This document shows, one piece after another, positions 34,369-43,184 of a DNA stretch of 64,000 nucleotides. Positions within the stretch are counted from its first letter, which is position 1. The number at the start of each line of letters is the position of its first letter. The stretch lies in assembly GCF_014268495.2 (NCBI RefSeq), contig NZ_CP077087.1, forward strand, positions 3,475,501-3,539,500, written 5' to 3'. The stretch is from Pseudomonas monsensis. GTDB taxonomy: Bacteria; Pseudomonadota; Gammaproteobacteria; Pseudomonadales; Pseudomonadaceae. The notes under the pieces were generated by a model, which made no database searches, was not told where the DNA came from, and saw only the letters and a list, made by a program, of their open reading frames with translations. Made by a program: the position numbers and the translations under genes.

Positions 34369-35517
34369 ATGAGTCAGGCGTTTCTCCCCTTCTCTCGTCC
34401 GAGTATCGGCGATGAGGAAATAGCCGCTGTAGAGCAGGTGTTGCGCTCGGGCTGGATCACGACAGGGCCGAAAAACCAGGCACTCGAAGAGCAATTTGCG
34501 CAGTACGTCGGTTGCCGCCATGCGGTGGCCCTGTCTTCGGCAACTGGCGGGATGCACATTGCCCTGCTGGCCCTGGGCATTGGGCCGGGCGACGAAGTCA
34601 TCACCCCGTCGCAGACCTGGGTCTCGACCGCCAACATGATTTCCCTGCTCGGCGCCAAACCGGTGTTCGTCGATGTCGACCGCGACACGCTGATGACCGA
34701 CGCTGCGCGCATCGAAGCGGCCATCACCCCGCAGACCAAGGCAATCATCCCGGTGCATTACGCCGGCGCCGCGTTCGATCTGGATCCGCTGTATGCCTTG
34801 GCCGACAAGCACGGCATCGCAGTCATCGAAGACGCTGCGCATGCCGCCGGCACCCGCTACAAGGGGCGTCACGTCGGTTCGCAAGGCACAGCGATTTTCT
34901 CTTTCCACGCGATCAAGAACATGACCTGTGCCGAAGGCGCAATGTTCGTCACCGACGACGAAGCCCTGGCCAGCCGCGTGCGCATGCTCAAATTCCACGG
35001 CCTGGGCGTCGATGCCTATGACCGCCTGACCGGTGGCCGCAAGCCGCAGGCACAAGTGATGGAGCCGGGCTTCAAGTACAACCTGGCCGACATCAATGCC
35101 GCGATTGCCCTGGTGCAATTGCAACGTCTGGACGAAATCAACGCCCGCCGTACCGAACTGGCCAGCGCCTATCTGCAAAAATTCGAGGGCCTGCCGGTAC
35201 AGCCATTGGCCCTGCCCGGCTATGCCCAGCAACACGCCTGGCACCTGTTCATCCTGCGCATCGACAGCGAGCGCTGCGGCATGGACCGCGAAACCTTCAT
35301 GAAAGGCTTGCAGGATCAGGGCATCGGCACCGGTATCCACTTCATTGCCACCCACCTGCACACCTGGTATCGCCAGCGTGACCCTGACCTGTATCTGCCT
35401 AACACCGAATGGAACTCGGCGCGACTCTGCTCGATTCCGTTGTTCCCCGACATGACCGATCAAGACCTTGATCGTGTCGTCGGTGCCATCGCCACCCTTT
35501 TGGACAAACGCCCGTGA
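34369..35517 (+). CDS. arnB: UDP-4-amino-4-deoxy-L-arabinose--oxoglutarate aminotransferase
   Basis: The ATG at 34369 follows GAGG by 5 bases and gives 382 residues. It is a DegT/DnrJ/EryC1-family PLP enzyme. The Schiff-base lysine is K183 in FSFHAIKNMTCAEGAM, with EDAAHAAG as the cofactor-binding aspartate region. It transaminates UDP-4-keto-arabinose to UDP-L-Ara4N in the cytoplasm, an early step of lipid A modification that lowers binding of polymyxin and cationic peptides. First gene of an operon of nine genes, each overlapping the next. Confidence 0.97.
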   Translation: MSQAFLPFSRPSIGDEEIAAVEQVLRSGWITTGPKNQALEEQFAQYVGCRHAVALSSATGGMHIALLALGIGPGDEVITPSQTWVSTANMISLLGAKPVFVDVDRDTLMTDAARIEAAITPQTKAIIPVHYAGAAFDLDPLYALADKHGIAVIEDAAHAAGTRYKGRHVGSQGTAIFSFHAIKNMTCAEGAMFVTDDEALASRVRMLKFHGLGVDAYDRLTGGRKPQAQVMEPGFKYNLADINAAIALVQLQRLDEINARRTELASAYLQKFEGLPVQPLALPGYAQQHAWHLFILRIDSERCGMDRETFMKGLQDQGIGTGIHFIATHLHTWYRQRDPDLYLPNTEWNSARLCSIPLFPDMTDQDLDRVVGAIATLLDKRP

Positions 35518-36539
35518 AACCCTATCCAATCCGATGTGTGTCGATCGTTATCCCGGTCTACAACGAACAGGACAGCCTGCCGGAACTGCTGCGCCGCACC
35601 GAAGCGGCGTGCCGGATGCTGCATCATGAATTTGAAATCGTCCTGGTGGACGACGGCAGTCGCGACGACTCCGCCCAGTTGCTTGAAGAAGCGGCGACCC
35701 GCGTAGACAGCCCGTTCGTGGCGGTCATTCTCAACCGCAACTATGGCCAGCACGCAGCGATCATGGCCGGCTTCGAGCAGTGCAAGGGCGATGTCGTGAT
35801 CACGATCGACGCCGACCTGCAGAACCCGCCGGAAGAAATCCCGCGCCTGGTCGCCGAGGCCGAAAAAGGCTACGACGTGGTCGGCACCGTGCGTGGCAAT
35901 CGCCAGGACTCGGCGCTGCGCCGCTACCCGTCGAAGCTGATCAACCTCGCCGTGCAACGCTCCACCGGCGTCGCCATGAGCGACTACGGCTGCATGCTGC
36001 GCGCCTATCGCCGCACGATCATCGACGCGATGCTCGCTTGCCGTGAACGCAGCACGTTCATCCCGATCCTCGCCAACAGCTTCGCCCGCCACACCACCGA
36101 AATCGTTGTCGCCCACGCCGAGCGTGAACACGGCGATTCGAAATACAGCCCGATGCGCCTGATCAACCTGATGTTCGATTTGGTGACGTGCATGACCACC
36201 ACACCGCTGCGTCTGCTGAGCATCGTCGGCTTCGGGATGGCAGGGTTGGGCGTGCTGTTCGCCATTGCGCTGATCGTGCTGCGCCTGGCGTTCGGCGCCG
36301 GCTGGGCGGGTGACGGCACGTTCGTCCTGTTCGCCGTACTGTTCGTGTTTACCGGTGGCCAGTTCATCGGCATGGGTCTGCTGGGTGAATACCTGGGTCG
36401 CATGTACAGCGACGTGCGCGCCCGCCCACGCTTCTTCATTGAAAAGGTGCTGCGCAGTCAGCCGGCCGATCCGGCCCCTGCGGTCACCGTTGATGGTCTC
36501 TCTTCTTCCCCTACTTCTTCCGATCAGGTTCTCTCATGA
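35514..36539 (+). CDS. arnC: Undecaprenyl-phosphate 4-deoxy-4-formamido-L-arabinose transferase
   Basis: A 341-residue protein from a GTG that overlaps the arnB stop (GTGA). The N-terminal GT2 domain has VVIPVYNEQDSLPELL-type opening, VDDGSRDDS and the metal-binding DADLQNPP. Two C-terminal transmembrane helices (about 235-300) anchor it in the inner membrane. It moves the formylated sugar from UDP to undecaprenyl phosphate. Confidence 0.97.
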   Translation: MKPYPIRCVSIVIPVYNEQDSLPELLRRTEAACRMLHHEFEIVLVDDGSRDDSAQLLEEAATRVDSPFVAVILNRNYGQHAAIMAGFEQCKGDVVITIDADLQNPPEEIPRLVAEAEKGYDVVGTVRGNRQDSALRRYPSKLINLAVQRSTGVAMSDYGCMLRAYRRTIIDAMLACRERSTFIPILANSFARHTTEIVVAHAEREHGDSKYSPMRLINLMFDLVTCMTTTPLRLLSIVGFGMAGLGVLFAIALIVLRLAFGAGWAGDGTFVLFAVLFVFTGGQFIGMGLLGEYLGRMYSDVRARPRFFIEKVLRSQPADPAPAVTVDGLSSSPTSSDQVLS

Positions 36540-38527
36540 GTGCAAAAACTGTTGTCTTCGCCTACCACGATATTGGCTGCGCCGGCATTGAAGCCCTGCT
36601 CGACAGCGGCTATGACATTGCAGCAGTGTTCACTCACGCCGATGACCCGAAAGAAAACGCGTTCTACGCGTCGGTGGCGCAACTGTGCGCCAGCAAAGGC
36701 ATCCCGGTGCACGCCCCGGAAGACGCCAACCACCCACTGTGGATCGAACGTATTGCCAAGCTGAACCCGGAATACATTTTCTCCTTCTACTATCGCAACC
36801 TGCTGAGCGAAGCACTGCTGGCCACCGCCAAAAAAGGCGCGTTCAACCTGCACGGCTCGCTGCTGCCACACTACCGCGGTCGCGCACCGGCGAACTGGGT
36901 GCTGGTCAACGGTGAAACCGAAACCGGCGTTACCCTGCACCGCATGGTCAAACGCGCTGATGCCGGCGCCATTGTGGCCCAGCAACGCGTAGCCATCGAG
37001 CGCAGCGACACCGGTCTGACCCTGCACGCCAAACTGCGCACTGCCGCCAGCGATCTGCTGCGCGACACCCTGCCGAACATGCTGCAAGGCAAGATCACCG
37101 AAACTCCGCAGGACGAGTCCAAAGCGACCGTGTTCGGTCGTCGCACTCCGGCGGACGGCAAACTGGTCTGGGCCAAACCGGCTGAAGAGCTGTTCAACCT
37201 GGTGCGTGCCGTGACCCGTCCGTACCCGGGCGCCTTCTGCGCCGTGGGCGAGCACAAGCTGATCGTCTGGAGCGCCGAAGTCGTCAAGGGCAACGAAGGT
37301 CAGGCCCCTGGCCGTGTGATCAGCGTCGATCCACTGCGCATTGCCTGCGGTGAAGACTCGCTGGTAGTCACTGCCGGTCAGCGCAACGACAACGGTCTGT
37401 ACCTGAGTGGCCCGCAACTGGCCAACGAACTGGGTCTGGTTGACGGCTCGCTGTTGCGCGGTGCCGAGTCCGGTCGTGCGCCACGTCGTACCCGCGTACT
37501 GATCCTCGGCGTCAACGGTTTCATCGGTAACCACCTGTCCGAGCGCCTGCTGCGTGACGACCGTTACGATGTCTACGGTCTGGACATCGGCTCCGACGCC
37601 ATCGAGCGTCTGCGCAGCCACCCGAACTTCCACTTCGTCGAAGGCGACATCAGCATTCACTCCGAGTGGATCGAATACCACATCAAGAAGTGCGACGTGG
37701 TTCTGCCGCTGGTGGCCATCGCCACTCCGATCGAATACACCCGCAACCCGTTGCGCGTATTCGAACTGGACTTCGAAGAGAACCTGAAACTGGTTCGCTA
37801 CTGCGTCAAGTACAACAAGCGCGTGATCTTCCCGTCGACCTCCGAAGTCTATGGCATGTGCCAGGACAAGAATTTCGACGAAGACACCTCGAACCTGATC
37901 GTTGGCCCGATCAACAAGCAGCGCTGGATCTACTCCGTATCCAAGCAACTGCTGGACCGCGTGATCTGGGCTTACGGCGCCAAAGGCCTGAACTTCACCC
38001 TGTTCCGTCCGTTCAACTGGATGGGCCCGCGTCTGGACCGTCTGGATTCGGCCCGTATCGGCAGCTCCCGCGCCATCACCCAGCTGATCCTCAACCTGGT
38101 GGAAGGCACGCCGATCCGTCTGTTCGACGGTGGCGAGCAGAAGCGCTGCTTCACCGACATCGCTGACGGCATCGAAGCTCTGGCCCGCATCGTCGATAAC
38201 GAAAACGATGCCTGCAACGGCCAGATCATCAACATCGGCAACCCGGACAACGAAGCCAGCATCCGTCAGTTGGGCGAAGAGCTGCTGCGTCAGTTCGAAG
38301 CGCACCCGCTGCGCCACAACTTCCCTCCGTTCGCCGGTTTCCGCGACGTGGAAAGCAAGGCGTTCTACGGTGCCGGCTACCAGGACGTGGAACACCGCAA
38401 GCCAAGCATCGCCAACGCCAAGCGCCTGCTGAACTGGGAACCGACCGTGGAGATGAGCGAAACCATCGGCAACACCCTGGACTTCTTCCTGCGTGAAGCC
38501 ATGCTCGAAATCGCGGACAAGAAGTAA
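36536..38527 (+). CDS. arnA: Bifunctional UDP-glucuronic acid decarboxylase / UDP-Ara4N formyltransferase
   Basis: At 663 residues it has full ArnA length and both domains. The N-terminal formyltransferase shows the N104, H106 and D142 triad (FNLHGSLLP and RADAG). The C-terminal decarboxylase starts near residue 320 with the NAD site GVNGFIGNHL and has the Tyr-Lys pair in YSVSKQLL. It makes UDP-4-keto-arabinose from UDP-glucuronate and N-formylates UDP-Ara4N. The start overlaps arnC by 4 bases, and the stop shares one base with the arnD start. Confidence 0.97.
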   Translation: MSAKTVVFAYHDIGCAGIEALLDSGYDIAAVFTHADDPKENAFYASVAQLCASKGIPVHAPEDANHPLWIERIAKLNPEYIFSFYYRNLLSEALLATAKKGAFNLHGSLLPHYRGRAPANWVLVNGETETGVTLHRMVKRADAGAIVAQQRVAIERSDTGLTLHAKLRTAASDLLRDTLPNMLQGKITETPQDESKATVFGRRTPADGKLVWAKPAEELFNLVRAVTRPYPGAFCAVGEHKLIVWSAEVVKGNEGQAPGRVISVDPLRIACGEDSLVVTAGQRNDNGLYLSGPQLANELGLVDGSLLRGAESGRAPRRTRVLILGVNGFIGNHLSERLLRDDRYDVYGLDIGSDAIERLRSHPNFHFVEGDISIHSEWIEYHIKKCDVVLPLVAIATPIEYTRNPLRVFELDFEENLKLVRYCVKYNKRVIFPSTSEVYGMCQDKNFDEDTSNLIVGPINKQRWIYSVSKQLLDRVIWAYGAKGLNFTLFRPFNWMGPRLDRLDSARIGSSRAITQLILNLVEGTPIRLFDGGEQKRCFTDIADGIEALARIVDNENDACNGQIINIGNPDNEASIRQLGEELLRQFEAHPLRHNFPPFAGFRDVESKAFYGAGYQDVEHRKPSIANAKRLLNWEPTVEMSETIGNTLDFFLREAMLEIADKK

Positions 38528-39411
38528 TGCAGGCAGGACTTCGTATCGATGTCGACACCTACCGCGGCACCCGTGAAGGTGTGCCGCGACTGTTGGAGAT
38601 GCTCGACGAGGCTCAGGTCAAGGCAACGTTTTTCTTCAGTGTCGGCCCGGACAACATGGGCCGGCATCTGTGGCGCCTGATCCGCCCGCAGTTCCTCTGG
38701 AAAATGCTGCGCTCCAACGCCGCCGGCCTGTACGGCTGGGACATTCTGCTGGCCGGCACTGCCTGGCCGGGCAAACCGATTGGCCGCGATCTCGGGCACC
38801 TGATGCGTCAGGCCCGGGACGCCGGTCATGAGGTCGGCCTGCACGCCTGGGATCACCACGGCTGGCAAGCCAATGCCGGGCGCTGGAGCCAGGCGCAACT
38901 GATCGAGCAGATTCGTCAGGGCGTCGACACGTTGAGCGATATCCTCGGGGCGAAGATCGAGTGTTCGGCCTCCGCCGGCTGGCGTGCGGACGAACGGGTG
39001 ATCGAAGCCAAGCAGGCCTTCGGCTTTCGCTACAACAGCGATTGCCGCGGGCAAAGCCTGTTCCGTCCGCTGCTGGCGGACGGAACACCGGGCACGCCGC
39101 AGGTTCCGGTGGACTTGCCGACCTTCGATGAAGTGGTCGGCCCGCACGTGGCGGCGAAGGACTTCAACGCCTTCATCCTCGACCGGTTCCGGCCGCAGGC
39201 ACTCAACGTCTATACCATTCATGCCGAAGTAGAAGGGATTCTGATGGCTCAGGACTTTCGTCAATTGCTGGTCAATGCTCGCCAGCGCAGTATTGACTTC
39301 CAACCCTTGGGCAACCTGTTGCCCGAGTATTTCAACTCCTTGCCCGTGGGTCGCGTGCAACGCGGTGCGCTCGAAGGCCGTGAAGGCTGGCTGGGAGTGC
39401 AAGGCGCATGA
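38527..39411 (+). CDS. arnD: 4-deoxy-4-formamido-L-arabinose-phosphoundecaprenol deformylase
   Basis: A 294-residue NodB-fold deformylase. The metal-binding aspartate motif is RIDVDTYRG, and the histidines lie in HEVGLHAWDHHGW. It removes the formyl group from the lipid-linked sugar on the cytoplasmic face before the lipid is flipped. It overlaps arnA by one base and arnT by four, in the conserved arn order. Confidence 0.96.
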   Translation: MQAGLRIDVDTYRGTREGVPRLLEMLDEAQVKATFFFSVGPDNMGRHLWRLIRPQFLWKMLRSNAAGLYGWDILLAGTAWPGKPIGRDLGHLMRQARDAGHEVGLHAWDHHGWQANAGRWSQAQLIEQIRQGVDTLSDILGAKIECSASAGWRADERVIEAKQAFGFRYNSDCRGQSLFRPLLADGTPGTPQVPVDLPTFDEVVGPHVAAKDFNAFILDRFRPQALNVYTIHAEVEGILMAQDFRQLLVNARQRSIDFQPLGNLLPEYFNSLPVGRVQRGALEGREGWLGVQGA

Positions 39412-41057
39412 CCAGACGCTGGGCACTGCCGCTGTTGATCGGGCTCTGTCTGCTGGCCTATCTGTTGCCGTTGAGCACACATGGCCTGTGGATCCCCGAC
39501 GAAACCCGTTACGCACAGATCAGCCAGGACATGCTGCTGAGCGGCAACTGGGTCTCGCCGCATTTCATGGGGCTGCGTTATTTCGAGAAACCGATTGCCG
39601 GTTACTGGATGATCGCCATCGGCCAGGAATTGTTCGGGCAGAATCTGTTCGGCGTGCGTTTCGCGTCGGCCCTGAGCACGGCCTTGAGTATGCTGCTGGC
39701 CTACCTGATCGCGCGCCGGATGTGGAACGATCCGCGCAAGAGTTTCGTCTGCGCCCTGCTCTACATGAGCTTCACCGTCGTTGCCGGTCAGGCCGGGTAC
39801 GCCAACCTCGATCCGCAGTTCACCTTCTGGGTCAACCTGAGTCTGGTGGCGCTGTGGTTTGCGCTCGACAGCAAAAGCACCGGCCAACGTCTGGGGGCCT
39901 GGGCAGTGCTGGGACTGGCCTGCGGCATGGGGTTCATGACCAAGGGTTTTCTCGCCTGGTTGTTACCGGTGCTGATCGCGTTGCCGTGGATGCTCTGGCA
40001 GAAACGCTGGCGCGAACTGCTGGTGTTCGGTCCGGTGGCCATCGCCATCGCGATCGTCGTCAGCTTGCCGTGGGCACTGGCGGTGCATGCGCAGGAACCG
40101 GATTACTGGCGGTTCTTCTTCTGGCACGAACACATTCGCCGGTTTGCCGGCGACGATGCGCAGCACGATGCGCCGTGGTGGTTCTACTTGCCGCTGCTGG
40201 TGGCATTCAGTCTGCCGTGGGTCGGCCTGTTGCCAAGCGCTTTCCGGCAAGCCTGGCAAACCCGGGCCCAGCCGAAGATGGTCTTTCTGCTGTTGTGGCT
40301 GTTGCTGCCACTGGGCTTTTTCAGCCTGAGCAACGGCAAACTGCCGACCTACATCCTGCCGTGCCTGTTGCCGATGGCGTTGCTGCTGGGCAATGCGCTG
40401 GCTGATCGCTTGCGGCTGGAGCAAGGCCGGGCACTGGGGATCAATGGCCTGCTGAATCTGCTGCTGGGCGTGGTCCTGCTGATCGCACTGGTTTACCTGC
40501 AATTGAAAAAACCGGTGTACGACCACGAACTGCACAGCATGGTGCTGGTGTTCATCGCCCTGATCGGCTGGATCATCGCCAACCTCGCGCAAGCGTTCCT
40601 GCCGCTGCAATGCTGGGCGGCACCGGCACTGGGCAGCCTGTTGCTGGCGGGGGTGCTGCCGGCGGCGTTGCCCAAGTCGGTGGTGGCCAACAAAACCCCG
40701 GATCAGTTCATCCGGCATCACGTCACTGAACTGTCCGGCACCACGCATTTGCTGAGCAACGACCTGGGCGCTGCAGCAGCCTTGGCCTGGCGCCTGAAAA
40801 CGCCGCAGGTCGCGCTGTACAACACGGTCGGCGAACTCAAGTACGGACTTTCCTATCCTGAAGGCGCCGAACGCCGGCTCACCAAAGAAACCGTTCAACA
40901 ATGGGTCCGCGAAGCCCGCCGCACCGGATCGGTCGGCGTACTGATGCGCGTCAAGGGTCAGGACGAGCTGGAAGAGCTCGACCTGCTGCCCAAGGACGGC
41001 ACCCGTTACGAATCGGGCAATCTGGTGATTATGGTCCTGCCCAAGGTCGCGTCATGA
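39408..41057 (+). CDS. arnT: Lipid A aminoarabinose transferase (undecaprenyl phosphate-Ara4N transferase)
   Basis: A 549-residue polytopic GT39 enzyme. WIPDETRYAQ in the first periplasmic loop carries the catalytic aspartate, and FEKPIAGYWMIAIGQ, LDPQFTFW and FFFWHEHIRRFAG are the ArnT hallmarks. A C-terminal periplasmic domain follows. It transfers Ara4N from undecaprenyl phosphate to the phosphates of lipid A. Its closest relative in the window is the paralogue at 25954-27675. Overlaps of four bases with arnD and arnE keep it in the coupled chain. Confidence 0.97.
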   Translation: MTRRWALPLLIGLCLLAYLLPLSTHGLWIPDETRYAQISQDMLLSGNWVSPHFMGLRYFEKPIAGYWMIAIGQELFGQNLFGVRFASALSTALSMLLAYLIARRMWNDPRKSFVCALLYMSFTVVAGQAGYANLDPQFTFWVNLSLVALWFALDSKSTGQRLGAWAVLGLACGMGFMTKGFLAWLLPVLIALPWMLWQKRWRELLVFGPVAIAIAIVVSLPWALAVHAQEPDYWRFFFWHEHIRRFAGDDAQHDAPWWFYLPLLVAFSLPWVGLLPSAFRQAWQTRAQPKMVFLLLWLLLPLGFFSLSNGKLPTYILPCLLPMALLLGNALADRLRLEQGRALGINGLLNLLLGVVLLIALVYLQLKKPVYDHELHSMVLVFIALIGWIIANLAQAFLPLQCWAAPALGSLLLAGVLPAALPKSVVANKTPDQFIRHHVTELSGTTHLLSNDLGAAAALAWRLKTPQVALYNTVGELKYGLSYPEGAERRLTKETVQQWVREARRTGSVGVLMRVKGQDELEELDLLPKDGTRYESGNLVIMVLPKVAS

Positions 41058-41398
41058 GTTGGCTGCTGTTACTGACGGCGTGTCTACTGACGTGCCTGGG
41101 GCAAGTGGCGCAGAAATTCGCCGTGGAAAGCTGGCGTGGCGTCGAGTCGTCCTGGGCTGACAAACTGCGTTCACCATGGTTGTGGCTGGCGCTGTTGGCC
41201 CTCGGTAGCGGGCTGCTGGTCTGGCTGCTGGTGTTGCAGCGCCTCGAAGTGGGCATCGCTTACCCGATGCTCAGCCTCAACTTTGTCCTGATCACCCTGA
41301 TCGCCCGCTTCGTCTTTCGCGAGCCCATCGACCGCCGGCATTGGCTGGGCGTGGCGCTGGTGATCGGCGGCGTGGTGCTGCTGGGGCAACAGTCATGA
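41054..41398 (+). CDS. arnE: 4-amino-4-deoxy-L-arabinose-phosphoundecaprenol flippase subunit
   Basis: The start ATG at 41054 overlaps the arnT stop, giving 114 residues with four membrane helices of the small-multidrug-resistance/EamA type. The conserved end segment HWLGVALVIGGVVLLGQ is typical. It forms a heteromer with ArnF that flips the lipid-linked Ara4N to the periplasm. Its short length is normal for this family. Confidence 0.94.
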   Translation: MSWLLLLTACLLTCLGQVAQKFAVESWRGVESSWADKLRSPWLWLALLALGSGLLVWLLVLQRLEVGIAYPMLSLNFVLITLIARFVFREPIDRRHWLGVALVIGGVVLLGQQS

Positions 41399-41808
41399 AC
41401 AAGGCACGCGGTATCGGCTTTGCCCTGGCCAGTGTGGGCCTGGTCAGCAGTGCCCAGTTGGGCATGCGCTGGAGCATGACGCGCCTGCCGCAACCGGAAC
41501 AATGGCTGACGGCGCTGAGCGCCGGCAGTGTTGATCTGAGCGCATTGGCCGTGGTGATGGCGGCGATTTTCGCCTACGCCCTGTCGATGCTCTGCTGGCT
41601 CGCGGCGCTACGCGACCTGCCGTTGGGGCGGGCCTATTCGCTGTTGAGCATCAGCTACGCGCTGGTGTACCTGCTGGCGGCCAGTCTGCCGCTGTTCAAC
41701 GAATCTTTCAGTTTCACTAAATCGCTGGGCGTGGCACTGGTCATGCTCGGAGTCATCACTATTAACACTCGTCCGTCTCGTGCGCCCGAATTCAGGAGTG
41801 CTCCATGA
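41395..41808 (+). CDS. arnF: 4-amino-4-deoxy-L-arabinose-phosphoundecaprenol flippase subunit
   Basis: A 137-residue partner of ArnE from the ATG at 41395, overlapping the arnE stop. It has four hydrophobic helices and the motif LRDLPLGRAYSLLSISYALVY shared with small transporters of this fold. It is encoded directly before ugd, with a four-base overlap. Confidence 0.94.
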   Translation: MNKARGIGFALASVGLVSSAQLGMRWSMTRLPQPEQWLTALSAGSVDLSALAVVMAAIFAYALSMLCWLAALRDLPLGRAYSLLSISYALVYLLAASLPLFNESFSFTKSLGVALVMLGVITINTRPSRAPEFRSAP

Positions 41809-43184
41809 AAATCACAGTATTTGGTAGCGGTTATGTCGGTCTGGTACAGGCCGCCGTGTTGGCCGAAGTCGGTCACGACGTCGTGTGCATGGACATTGAC
41901 CAGAAGAAAGTCGAGCTGCTGCGCCAAGGCCACGTCAGCATTTTCGAACCAGGTCTGTCGAGCCTGGTGCGTGAAGGCCTGGACTCCGGTCGCCTGACGT
42001 TCACCGCCGATGAAAAACTCGCCGTGCAACACGGTCGCGTCGCGTTCATCGCCGTGGGCACACCGTCCAGCGAAGACGGCTCGGCCGACCTGAAATACGT
42101 GCTGTCGGTGGGTGACGCCGTGGCACGCCACCGTGAGCAGCCGCTGATTCTGGTGGAGAAATCCACCGTACCGGTCGGCACTGGCGACACCCTGCGTGCG
42201 CACATCCAGGCCGCGCTGGACGCCGCCGGCCGTGAACTGCAGTTCGATATCGTCTCCAACCCGGAATTCCTCAAGGAAGGTTCGGCGGTGTCCGACTGCC
42301 GTCGTCCCGACCGCATCGTCATCGGCTGTGAAGGTGACGAAGTGCGCGATGTGATGCGCGACCTGTACTCGCCGTTCAACCGCAACCACGACCGCATCAT
42401 GTTCATGGACCTGCGCAGCGCCGAGCTGACCAAGTACGCCGCCAACTGCATGCTGGCGACCAAGATCAGCTTCATCAACCAGATCGCCGAACTGGCCGAA
42501 CACCTGGGCGCCGACATCGAGTCGGTACGTCAAGGCATTGGTGCCGATACCCGCATCGGTTACCACTTCATCTACCCGGGCTGCGGCTACGGCGGTTCGT
42601 GCTTCCCCAAAGACATGCGCGCGCTGATCCACAGCGCCGAACAGGCACACTGCTCCAGCGACCTGCTGCAAGCGGTCGAGGCGATCAACGAGCGGCAGAA
42701 GCACAAGCTGTTCGACCGCATCAATGCGTTCTACAAAGGCGACCTGCGCGGCAAGACCTTCGCCCTGTGGGGCCTGGCGTTCAAACCGAACACCGACGAC
42801 ATGCGCGACGCACCGAGCCGCGTCCTGCTCGACTCGCTGTTTGCCGCCGGCGCCAGTGTTCGCGCGTTTGACCCGGAAGCGATGCAGGAAACCCAGCACC
42901 TGTACCCGAACGAAGAAAAACTGATGCTGATGGGCACCCCGGAATCAGTGCTGGCGGGTTCCGATGCGCTGATCATCTGCACCGAATGGCAACAGTTCAA
43001 GGCGCCGGATTTCGACCTGATCGAGCAACGCCTGAAAGCCCCGGTGATCTTCGACGGCCGCAACCTGTACGACGCCGACCGTCTGGCTCGCAATGGCTTC
43101 AAGTACTTCCCGATCGGCCGAGGCGATTCGCGCAAACTGCCGATCCCGCTGCAGCAGTGGTCCGCCACTGCGGACGTCGCTTGA
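41805..43184 (+). CDS. ugd: UDP-glucose 6-dehydrogenase
   Basis: A 459-residue enzyme with the NAD site GSGYVGLVQAAVLAEVGH at the N-terminus and the catalytic cysteine C266 in CGYGGSCFPKD. It oxidises UDP-glucose to UDP-glucuronate, the precursor used by ArnA, so this operon supplies its own substrate. In Pseudomonas, ugd (pmrE) commonly closes the arn operon, but here one more gene follows through a TTGA overlap. Confidence 0.97.
   Translation: MKITVFGSGYVGLVQAAVLAEVGHDVVCMDIDQKKVELLRQGHVSIFEPGLSSLVREGLDSGRLTFTADEKLAVQHGRVAFIAVGTPSSEDGSADLKYVLSVGDAVARHREQPLILVEKSTVPVGTGDTLRAHIQAALDAAGRELQFDIVSNPEFLKEGSAVSDCRRPDRIVIGCEGDEVRDVMRDLYSPFNRNHDRIMFMDLRSAELTKYAANCMLATKISFINQIAELAEHLGADIESVRQGIGADTRIGYHFIYPGCGYGGSCFPKDMRALIHSAEQAHCSSDLLQAVEAINERQKHKLFDRINAFYKGDLRGKTFALWGLAFKPNTDDMRDAPSRVLLDSLFAAGASVRAFDPEAMQETQHLYPNEEKLMLMGTPESVLAGSDALIICTEWQQFKAPDFDLIEQRLKAPVIFDGRNLYDADRLARNGFKYFPIGRGDSRKLPIPLQQWSATADVA

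Noticed and set aside
36524..38395. Minus-strand frame of about 620 codons opposite arnA
   Set aside because: Antisense shadow of a fully conserved bifunctional enzyme, caused by third-position GC bias.
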